A DNA stretch of 23,732 bases. It comes from an uncultured Christensenella sp. GTDB taxonomy: Bacteria > Bacillota > Clostridia > Christensenellales > UBA1242. The notes under the pieces were generated by a model. The model was not told where the DNA came from, made no database searches, and saw nothing but the letters and a program-made list of their open reading frames with translations. Position numbers and translations under genes: made by a program. Of this stretch, positions 18,091 through 23,732 are shown one piece after another (the stretch's first letter is position 1; every line of letters starts with the position of its first letter). Location: positions 1-23,732 of the forward strand of contig CASFFI010000056.1 of the NCBI GenBank assembly GCA_949293925.1. Direction: 5' to 3'.

Positions 18091-18096
18091 TTAAAT

Positions 18097-18363
18097 ATGA
18101 AATTGACTGAAGAAGAATTTGAAAGTAAATGTATGGATGTAATAGAAAAAATAGTTAAAAAAAGTTACAATCAAACTAGAAAACAAGCAATTGAAATATC
18201 AAAAAAATTATTAGATACAGCAAAATCTAATCCAAAATATACTGAAGAAGTCGTAGCAATTTATCAAAGAGTTTTAAATGAATTTGAAGACGCTGATGAC
18301 AATTTATACAATGAATTAAAAGAACAATTGTTTAAAACTGATGACAGCAATTCTGATGATTAA
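18097..18363 (+). CDS. Small acidic helical protein, function unknown
   Basis: This 88-residue protein has no signal peptide or membrane helix and is probably cytoplasmic. Nearly the whole chain looks alpha-helical with heptad-like hydrophobic spacing (VIEKIVKKSYNQTRKQAIEI, then VVAIYQRVLNEFED), ending in an acidic DDSNSDD tail. The spacing of Leu, Ile, Tyr and Ala could fit a TPR-like helix pair or a coiled coil, but I recognise no family. It has its own promoter. No clear terminator separates it from the lipoprotein gene 143 bases downstream, so some read-through is possible. Its position between two surface-protein genes suggests, but does not show, a cytoplasmic partner role. Confidence 0.75.
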   Translation: MKLTEEEFESKCMDVIEKIVKKSYNQTRKQAIEISKKLLDTAKSNPKYTEEVVAIYQRVLNEFEDADDNLYNELKEQLFKTDDSNSDD

Positions 18364-18374
18364 CAGTAGCACTC

Positions 18375-18405
18375 TTGACTTTTTAAAATAATATGTTAAT
18401 ATAGT
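18375..18405 (+). promoter_or_regulatory. Possible promoter and leader of the lipoprotein gene
   Basis: TTGACT (18375-18380) is followed at 17 bases by AATATA (18398) and at 19 bases by TATAGT (18400-18405); the -10 choice is uncertain. The roughly 95-base leader contains CTATAA/TTATAG arms (18429-18446) and a direct repeat of AACACG (18460 and 18467) before the AGAGGGGG ribosome-binding site. Confidence 0.5.
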
Positions 18406-18506
18406 ATATATATTTTATTTTAGGTAGTCTATAAATTATATTATAGTGATAATACTTATAACACGTAACACGAATATAATCATATCAATGCTAAGAGGGG
18501 GTTGTA

Positions 18507-19820
18507 ATGAAGAAATTTAAACTTTTAGCGCTAGCAATTATGTTTTTAAGTTTTAGCCTGATTTTTACAGGTTGTTCTTTTGGCAAATCTAAAGATAAAA
18601 GTTACGCGGTCTATTTTGTAGCCGATGAATCTAGTACTGAATTTGTAAAAGTTATTGAAACTAGTGGCAATACTGAAATTGATTTACCTGTTGTCGAAAA
18701 GGAAGGTTATGTGTTTGATGGTTGGTACTATTCATCAAAACAATCTACTGAACTATTTACATCTACAAGTTTAGTTTCAACGTCATTAGATAGAGATATT
18801 GTTGTATTTGCAAAATGGAAACCAGAAGTATATAATATTTCGCTTGAAGTTGTTTCTAATGGTGTATTTAATAATCAATCTTGTGGTACAGCAACAATTA
18901 ATGGTAGTTCAAAAGTTGATAATGCAAAAGTTGGGGACAGTTTTGATTTAAAAGCAAATGCTATTGGAAGCTATAAATTCTTTGGTTGGTATTTGTCTGA
19001 ATATGTGGTTACAAATGTTAATCAATTAAATACATCATTATTAATATCTACAGATCCGAATTATAGACTTACTTTAAACAATTCAAATTTTGGGAAACAA
19101 TATTTATATGCTAAATTTGGCACAGGAGTTACCATAAATATAAATTATGGTGAAACGAATACATCTGTTGAAATTCAAGGCGATAATTTAGATAGTATAA
19201 AACTTATTGATGAAATCAAAAATACTTTGGGAATTACTTCAAATATTAGAAGAGATGAAGAAAATCAAAATGTTTACCTAGTTTATATTATGAATTTTGA
19301 TGTAAATGGGTATGCAACATCTAGAGCATATTTTGATGACGAATTAATATCTTATTCAAATCAAACTACTACTTTAGTGTCATCACCTAGTTTTAAAGAA
19401 GATTATGATTTTTTAAATTCAAATATACAATATATAAAAGATATATCACTTCATTATATCAAAAAATATTTTACATTAACATTTAAATATGCTACTTTAC
19501 TTGATCAACCAAGATTAAGCATTAGTTATATTAATTATTTATCATCTATAACAGATGAAAATATTGCAAGAAATTATAAAGCACCATCAAAGAAAGATAG
19601 GTATACTTATGTTTCTATTGATTTTAAATTCACTATGTCAAGAGGTGTTTATGTTCCATACTCTAATGCTATGGGATACCTTGAAATTCCTAGTGATTTA
19701 GAATTCGTAAGATTACAAAATGAATTAACTCCTGAAATTATATTTACTCAACAGCAAGACCCTTACACTAGAGGATATTGGTCAAATAAAACATTTACAA
19801 TTATAACAAGACAAAAATAA
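18507..19820 (+). CDS. Lipoprotein with InlB/Flg_new-type beta-grasp repeats
   Basis: A 437-residue protein with a type II signal peptide: basic MKKFK, hydrophobic 6-20, then lipobox IFTGC with Cys23 as the lipidated residue (Phe at -3 is less common than Leu). It is expected on the outer membrane face after Lgt and LspA processing. Two repeats resemble the Listeria-Bacteroides (InlB B / Flg_new) type: residues about 33-105 with GYVFDGWYYS and FAKWKPE, and about 108-205 with KFFGWYLS and YLYAKFG. Residues 206-437 form a Tyr/Ser/Thr-rich beta domain that I do not recognise. Such repeats are structural or adhesive modules in surface proteins. An AGAGGGGG ribosome-binding site precedes the ATG. 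It may interact with the giant protein encoded upstream, which is inference from proximity only. Confidence 0.88.
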   Translation: MKKFKLLALAIMFLSFSLIFTGCSFGKSKDKSYAVYFVADESSTEFVKVIETSGNTEIDLPVVEKEGYVFDGWYYSSKQSTELFTSTSLVSTSLDRDIVVFAKWKPEVYNISLEVVSNGVFNNQSCGTATINGSSKVDNAKVGDSFDLKANAIGSYKFFGWYLSEYVVTNVNQLNTSLLISTDPNYRLTLNNSNFGKQYLYAKFGTGVTININYGETNTSVEIQGDNLDSIKLIDEIKNTLGITSNIRRDEENQNVYLVYIMNFDVNGYATSRAYFDDELISYSNQTTTLVSSPSFKEDYDFLNSNIQYIKDISLHYIKKYFTLTFKYATLLDQPRLSISYINYLSSITDENIARNYKAPSKKDRYTYVSIDFKFTMSRGVYVPYSNAMGYLEIPSDLEFVRLQNELTPEIIFTQQQDPYTRGYWSNKTFTIITRQK

Positions 19821-19830
19821 TTTAAATAGG

Positions 19831-19861
19831 ACAAATGGCATTAATTGCTATTTGTTTTTTT
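19831..19861 (+). terminator. Terminator of the lipoprotein gene
   Basis: ACAAATGGC (19831-19839) pairs with GCTATTTGT (19847-19855), with one G-U pair, across ATTAATT, and is followed by six or seven T. Confidence 0.85.
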
Positions 19862-20145
19862 ATAATTTAAATTGTTTAACTTATTAATATGAAACTTTTA
19901 TCTAATTAATTCAATTTTAAAAATTTTGATTTTAATAAAATAAAAGTACATAAATTTTGAAAAATGATAATCTATACAAATTTACAATTAATAAAAATAA
20001 TAATATATCTTTAAAGTAGTCATCAATTATATTCACTTAATATTTTTATTCTAATTGTTAATAATATTCAGTTGTCTTATTTGCTTGCTTTTTAAGGTTT
20101 TTTGTTATATGCTTTATATATATGTACTAATATTTGGAGGTTTAT
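19862..20145 (+). other. A/T-rich leader region of sepF
   Basis: I see no gene, RNA structure or riboswitch here. Candidate promoter boxes are weak: TTGCTT (20085-20090), 17 bases, TATGCT (20108-20113). A TTGTTA/TACTAA pair (20102-20130) would start transcription inside the ribosome-binding site and is unlikely. Confidence 0.4.
20136..20140 (+). promoter_or_regulatory. Ribosome-binding site that sets the sepF start
   Basis: GGAGG lies 5 bases before ATG 20146. An in-frame TTG at 20134 would place this site inside the coding region, so it is not the start. Confidence 0.8.
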
Positions 20146-20574
20146 ATGGGGATAATGAACTCTATATATGGGGCATTTGGTTTAGAAAATAGTAAGGATA
20201 TTAAGAAGAAAAAGAAAAAAAAGAATAAAGATTTTGATAGATATGAAGGGTTTTCTTATGCTCAAAGAACAGAGGAGCAAGAATACGCTAACAACCTATT
20301 GTCTGGATTAAATTTGGGCGGTGGGCAAGATGTAGTTATTATCAATCCTAAAAATAATGAAGACATTCAAAAAGCAGTTGATATGTTAAGACAAAATCAA
20401 GCAGTTATAATCAATTTAAACGATATTTCTGATACAGATTTAAATATGGTTATGTATTTTTTAAGTGGTGCTGTTTATGCGTTAAATGGAAGTATTCATA
20501 ATTATATGGACGGGCATTTTATTATTACTCCTGAGGGAAGAAAAATTTTAGTGCAAAAAGGCGACAGAAGGTAA
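20146..20574 (+). CDS. sepF: Cell division protein SepF
   Basis: A 142-residue SepF (YlmF), the membrane tether and bundler of FtsZ in many Gram-positive bacteria. The N-terminal MGIMNSIYGAFGL fits the family's amphipathic membrane-binding helix. A linker with seven consecutive Lys follows (20-26), encoded by an A-rich tract. The SepF core spans about 61-130: DVVIINPKNNEDI, AVIINLNDI, FLSGAVYALNG and HFIITPEG, the last matching the usual FLLTP end. The stop overlaps the lspA start by one base (TAATG), so the genes are translationally coupled. The family's usual linker is acidic or neutral, so the poly-Lys stretch is unusual. Confidence 0.93.
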   Translation: MGIMNSIYGAFGLENSKDIKKKKKKKNKDFDRYEGFSYAQRTEEQEYANNLLSGLNLGGGQDVVIINPKNNEDIQKAVDMLRQNQAVIINLNDISDTDLNMVMYFLSGAVYALNGSIHNYMDGHFIITPEGRKILVQKGDRR

Positions 20575-21038
20575 TGAAAAAAAAATATATTATAATATCT
20601 TGTATATTTTTGATTTTACTTACTCTAGATTTAGTTAGTAAATATCTAATGTCTAATAATGATGTGTTGGTTATAATCCCAAACATTTTAGAATTTAGAT
20701 ATAGTGAAAATACAGGTGCTGCCTTTTCATCTTTTTCAAATAATATAATATTTTTAATTGTTTTTACAATTATCATTTTAGGCATATTTATTATTTATGA
20801 CATTCTCTGTAAAGAAACTAAATTAATTTATGTAATTTCGTTTGCTTTGGTGATTTCAGGGGCGGTTGGAAATTTAATAGATAGAATTGTATTTAGATAT
20901 GTTAGGGATTTTATTTATTTCCCTTTTATTAATTTTCCAATATTTAACATTGCAGATATTTGCATTACATTTGGTATTATATTATTTGCCATTTATTTGA
21001 TTTTTTTAAAAGATAAAAACAAGGAGAAAAATGATTAA
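20574..21038 (+). CDS. lspA: Lipoprotein signal peptidase (signal peptidase II)
   Basis: A 154-residue four-helix membrane aspartyl protease that removes signal peptides from diacylglyceryl-modified prolipoproteins, acting after Lgt. Family boxes are intact: ENTGAAF at 45-51, GAVGNLIDRI at 96-105, VRDFI at 110-114 and FNIADICI at 124-131. The catalytic pair is Asp112 and Asp128. The lipoprotein at 18507 is a likely substrate. It is coupled to sepF by a one-base overlap and overlaps rluD by 8 bases. A nine-A run at codons 2-4 is a potential slippage site, with no sign of a frame break. Confidence 0.97.
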   Translation: MKKKYIIISCIFLILLTLDLVSKYLMSNNDVLVIIPNILEFRYSENTGAAFSSFSNNIIFLIVFTIIILGIFIIYDILCKETKLIYVISFALVISGAVGNLIDRIVFRYVRDFIYFPFINFPIFNIADICITFGIILFAIYLIFLKDKNKEKND

Positions 21039-21936
21039 AGAATTTATTGCAGATAGTTTTGAAAAAAGGCTTGATACATTTCTAACAAAAAAGTTAGAAG
21101 GTGTGACGCGTTCTTATATAAAAACTTTAATTGATAACAAAAAGGTAAGTGTAAATGGCATTATAAAAAAAGCAGGTGCGAATTTAAAGTCGGGGGATAA
21201 GATTGTAATAGAAATTGAACCTTTAAAAGAAATAGATGTTAAAGCACAAGATATTCCTTTAGAGATAGTCTATGAAGACAGTGATTTGTTGGTTATAAAT
21301 AAGCCTAGAGGTTTAGTTGTTCACCCTTGTAGTACTACAAAAAGCAATACACTAGTTAATTCTTTATTGTATCATTGTAAAGATTTAAGTGGAATTAATG
21401 GTGTTTTAAGGCCTGGTATTGTTCATAGATTGGATAAAGATACAAGTGGTCTTATGTTAGTTGCGAAAAATGATTTTACACATCGCGCTTTGTCAAGTCA
21501 ATTAAAAGACAAAACCCTTAATAGAGAGTATTTAGCGCTTGTAAAAGGGAAAATCAAAAAAAATTTTGTTGTCGAAGGTTATATTGGTAGAAATCCTAAA
21601 AACAGATTACAAATGGCTTTAGTAGATAAACATAGCGGAAAGTATAGTTATACCGAATTTTTAATTGAAAAGGTTTACAACAGCTACACATTGTTGAGAT
21701 GTAAACTAAAAACGGGTAGAACTCATCAAATAAGGGCTCATTTAAAATCAATAGGAAAGCCTATTGTAGGTGATTTAATTTATGGCGGTGAAGATAAAAA
21801 GTTAAAAGTCACAAAACAACTTTTAACGGCTGTAAAAATTGGTTTTGTTCACCCTAGGACTAACAAAAAAATGACTTTTGAGATAAATCTTCCTGATGAT
21901 TTTGAAGCTGTTTTGCATAAAATTGAAAAAATTTGA
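21031..21936 (+). CDS. rluD: Large-subunit pseudouridine synthase, RluD family
   Basis: A 301-residue RluA/RluD-family enzyme that isomerises uridines to pseudouridine in rRNA. An N-terminal S4 RNA-binding domain (about 9-65, KRLDTFLTKKL and SVNGIIKKAGANLKSGDKI) precedes the catalytic domain. The active-site motif is HRLDKDTSG at 132-140 with catalytic Asp135. Later family motifs include KTGRTHQIRAHLKSIGKPIVGD. E. coli RluD acts on helix 69 of 23S rRNA; RluD-type paralogues with other targets exist, so the target is not certain. It overlaps lspA by 8 bases with AAGGAG in the lspA end; the lspA-rluD pair is common in Firmicutes. Its stop is TGA. Confidence 0.93.
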   Translation: MIKEFIADSFEKRLDTFLTKKLEGVTRSYIKTLIDNKKVSVNGIIKKAGANLKSGDKIVIEIEPLKEIDVKAQDIPLEIVYEDSDLLVINKPRGLVVHPCSTTKSNTLVNSLLYHCKDLSGINGVLRPGIVHRLDKDTSGLMLVAKNDFTHRALSSQLKDKTLNREYLALVKGKIKKNFVVEGYIGRNPKNRLQMALVDKHSGKYSYTEFLIEKVYNSYTLLRCKLKTGRTHQIRAHLKSIGKPIVGDLIYGGEDKKLKVTKQLLTAVKIGFVHPRTNKKMTFEINLPDDFEAVLHKIEKI

Positions 21937-21956
21937 TATTTTATTTTGTTATGTAC

Positions 21957-21985
21957 TTGCATAATTTTATTTTTTTGTATATATT
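21957..21985 (+). promoter_or_regulatory. Possible promoter of the two small membrane-protein genes
   Basis: TTGCAT (21957-21962), a 17-base spacer and TATATT (21980-21985). The predicted start would lie only a base or two before the AGGAGG ribosome-binding site (21993-21998). The short stem TTATG/CATAA (21949-21964) followed by T-rich sequence could act as a weak terminator after rluD. Confidence 0.45.
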
Positions 21986-22003
21986 TATTCATAGGAGGAA
22001 AGT

Positions 22004-22252
22004 ATGGGCGAATTTAATTTCAAAAGATTTATGAATATGGTTGGCTACATCGCTTTGATTTTCTGTGCTGTTGCTTTAACTTTAGGAAAACTTATTAGTT
22101 CTCTTAGCGCTTTGCAGACTGTGGCAGAAGTTTTAGCGTACATTGTAACAGGTTTCTATGCATATTTTTATGTTAGAAGTAAAAGAAATATCTGGTTTTT
22201 GATTAGTTATATCGTTGCCGCTGTATTAGTTCTTGTAATGGTAATTATCTAA
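22004..22252 (+). CDS. Small membrane protein with three predicted helices
   Basis: 82 residues, nearly all hydrophobic: helices at about 12-33, 38-58 and 62-82, with a basic YVRSKRN turn between the second and third. The N-terminal MGEFNFKRF is probably cytoplasmic. I recognise no family. The start follows AGGAGG. Its stop overlaps the start of the next gene by one base (TAATG), so the two are probably translated together and may form a complex. Confidence 0.75.
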   Translation: MGEFNFKRFMNMVGYIALIFCAVALTLGKLISSLSALQTVAEVLAYIVTGFYAYFYVRSKRNIWFLISYIVAAVLVLVMVII

Positions 22253-22629
22253 TGAAAAATTTTTCTAAAGAAACAATTATTGCGTCCTTGGGCGCAATTT
22301 TTGGTATCATTTTAATTATTATTGGTCAAAACAATACTAAAATTGTTGCTATATCTTGTATAATTTTTTCAGTTTCTTTATATTTTTTCTCAGTAGTTAT
22401 TAAAAGAAATAATGAAAAAAAATTAAAAAATATCGATAATAATTTAAATGCTATTAGACAAGATATTGCAATCAATCAAGAAAATAGCGAATATTATGGC
22501 ACGATTAATGAACGAAAACTTTACAAATCTATTAACAAAATGCAAAGAAAAGATAAAATGTCCTTAATAGCAATTTATATTTTTATTGGTGTTATGGCTT
22601 TTTTAGGGATATATCTATTATTTATTTAA
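22252..22629 (+). CDS. Membrane protein with a central charged segment, function unknown
   Basis: 125 residues. Two N-terminal helices (about 8-25 and 30-50) are followed by a Lys/Asn/Glu-rich segment (about 51-102) with coiled-coil-like spacing in KKLKNIDNNLNAIRQDIAIN, then a third helix (103-125) ending at the C-terminus. Positive-inside balance at RKDKM favours the central segment in the cytoplasm. No family recognised. It is coupled to the preceding small membrane protein by the TAATG overlap, and the pair ends at a strong terminator, so they form a bicistronic unit separate from rluD and tig. Confidence 0.75.
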   Translation: MKNFSKETIIASLGAIFGIILIIIGQNNTKIVAISCIIFSVSLYFFSVVIKRNNEKKLKNIDNNLNAIRQDIAINQENSEYYGTINERKLYKSINKMQRKDKMSLIAIYIFIGVMAFLGIYLLFI

Positions 22630-22655
22630 CTCTGACTGTTGTCAGAGTTTTTTTT
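22628..22655 (+). terminator. Terminator before tig
   Basis: AACTCTGAC (22628-22636) pairs perfectly with GTCAGAGTT (22641-22649) across TGTT, followed by a run of T to 22655. The stem begins inside the preceding stop codon (22627-22629). Confidence 0.95.
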
Positions 22656-22677
22656 CGCTATTTGAAATGCTAAACTG

Positions 22678-22706
22678 TTGACAATTTCAGTTACATTTGA
22701 TACAAT
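22678..22706 (+). promoter_or_regulatory. Strong sigma-A promoter of tig
   Basis: Consensus TTGACA (22678-22683), a 17-base spacer and TACAAT (22701-22706). The predicted start falls about 20 bases before the ATG, with AAGGAAG as ribosome-binding site. Confidence 0.85.
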
Positions 22707-22733
22707 TAGTTGTTATAATTAAAAGGAAGATTT

Positions 22734-23732
22734 ATGAGATACGATGCTACAAAAAATGAAAATGTTTTAACAGTAAATGCTAAATTTACGGAAAAAGAGT
22801 GGAATGAAATGTTAGAAAACTCTTATAAAAAGAATATGTCTAGATTCAATGTTCAAGGTTTTAGAAAAGGGCATGTTCCTAAAAGCGTTGTGATAAAAAA
22901 TTATGGCGAACAAGTTCTATATAACGACGCTATTGATGAGGCATATTACAAGGCGTATTCTAAGGCTTTAAAAGAAAACAAGGACTTTAGACCTATTGCT
23001 GAACCTAAACTTGATATTAAAAAAATTGATTCAAAGTGCTTGGAAATTGTTTTGTCTATTGAAGGTGAACCAGAATTTGAATTGGGCACATATAAAGGAT
23101 TGGAATTCAAAAGGCATCATCACGAACTTGATGAATCGGCTATTCAGGAAAGAATTGATAGAGATTTATTAAGAGCAAGCAAACTTGTTGAAACAAATGC
23201 AGAGGTTAAATTAGACGACACTGTAACACTTGATTTTGAAGGGTACATAGATGGCGTTAAATTTGATGGCGGTTCTGCTAAAAATTATCAATTAAAAATT
23301 GGTTCTCACAGTTTTATAGATAATTTTGAAGAACAATTAATTGGTATGAAAGTGGGCGATGAAAAAGATGTAATTGTTATGTTCCCTGCTGATTATCATG
23401 AAAAATCTTTAGCTTCTAAACAGGCAACATTCAAAGTTAAGATAAATAATGTTAGAGAACGCATTATGCCAGTATTAGATGACGATTTTGTTTCTAACAA
23501 TACTGAATTTGAAACAGTAGATGAATATAAAGCTAATGTTTTAAAAGAACTTGAAGAAAAAAATATGCAACACTGCGATATTGAAACAGATAATGAGATA
23601 TTAGATACTATTGTTAATAATACAACTCTTACTATCCCTTCAACTTTGATTGCGCGCGAAAAAGAGCGAGTTGTGGCAAATATAAGACATCAACTATCAC
23701 ATCAAGGTATAACTTTGGAAGATTATGCTAAA
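22734..23732 (+). CDS. tig: Trigger factor, ribosome-associated chaperone (3' partial)
   Basis: The frame runs from ATG 22734 to the window end without a stop: 333 of an expected ~430 residues. Trigger factor docks at the ribosomal exit tunnel and shields nascent chains. The ribosome-binding signature GFRxGxxP is present as GFRKGHVP at 42-49. The FKBP-type peptidyl-prolyl isomerase domain lies at about 158-243 (DTVTLDFEGYIDG, GSHSFIDNFEEQLIGMKVG). The start of the C-terminal substrate-binding helices follows (DDDFVSNN, then DEYKANVLKELEEKN). It has its own consensus promoter. In Firmicutes clpP and clpX often follow, but that region is outside the window. Confidence 0.95.
   Translation, partial: MRYDATKNENVLTVNAKFTEKEWNEMLENSYKKNMSRFNVQGFRKGHVPKSVVIKNYGEQVLYNDAIDEAYYKAYSKALKENKDFRPIAEPKLDIKKIDSKCLEIVLSIEGEPEFELGTYKGLEFKRHHHELDESAIQERIDRDLLRASKLVETNAEVKLDDTVTLDFEGYIDGVKFDGGSAKNYQLKIGSHSFIDNFEEQLIGMKVGDEKDVIVMFPADYHEKSLASKQATFKVKINNVRERIMPVLDDDFVSNNTEFETVDEYKANVLKELEEKNMQHCDIETDNEILDTIVNNTTLTIPSTLIAREKERVVANIRHQLSHQGITLEDYAK

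Noticed and set aside
18076..18096. Upstream ATG adding seven residues to the 88-residue protein
   Set aside because: It lies almost at the predicted transcription start and has no ribosome-binding site, while GAGAGG precedes the ATG at 18097.
20134..20145. TTG start for sepF at 20134
   Set aside because: The GGAGG ribosome-binding site would fall inside the coding sequence; ATG 20146 is correctly spaced from it and yields the normal SepF N-terminus.
20577..20585. Nine-A run at the start of lspA as a phase-variation switch
   Set aside because: Lys-rich starts with A runs are common in A/T-rich genomes, and lspA is in frame and coupled to sepF; a single sequence shows no length variation.
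20525..20785. Minus-strand open frame across the sepF-lspA junction
   Set aside because: It is antisense to two well-supported conserved genes, with no start signals.

Overview
The window comes from a very A+T-rich, low-GC Gram-positive genome using the standard bacterial code: rluD ends in TGA and every Trp I read is TGG, which argues against the Mollicutes code. An spmA-spmB pair, SepF instead of FtsA-type anchoring, Firmicutes-style Shine-Dalgarno and sigma-A promoters, and the lspA-rluD pairing point to an uncultured Clostridia-type lineage of endospore ancestry. Genus-level placement is not possible from this sequence alone.

Layout. (1) 1-1911: 3' part of a large surface protein with Ig-like modules, one C-terminal membrane helix and an acidic cytoplasmic tail, closed by a strong terminator. 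(2) 1936-2255: a degenerate 20-21 bp tandem array in a gap between convergent genes. (3) 2256-4867, minus strand: a PAP2 phosphatase, tRNA-Ser(GGA), a possible 30-residue membrane peptide with its own terminator, and spmA-spmB. (4) 5072-6628, plus strand: tatD-rsmA housekeeping pair from a clear promoter. (5) 7012-19820: a surface block with a 3585-residue membrane-anchored giant protein, an 88-residue soluble protein and a lipoprotein with InlB/Flg_new-type repeats, each with a sigma-A-like promoter. The giant gene also has a perfect 22-bp palindrome in its leader. (6) 20146-21936: sepF-lspA-rluD, overlapping or abutting (division, lipoprotein processing, 23S rRNA pseudouridylation). (7) 22004-22629: two overlapping genes for small membrane proteins of unknown function. 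(8) 22734-23732: trigger factor (tig), cut by the window end.

The housekeeping genes are ordinary. The unusual part is the surface block between rsmA and sepF, with the truncated surface protein at the left edge. LspA, encoded just downstream, is the enzyme that would mature the lipoprotein. The giant protein has no LPXTG motif or C-terminal anchor, and seems held only by an uncleaved N-terminal helix. I see no CRISPR array, insertion sequence, prophage gene or known defence system.
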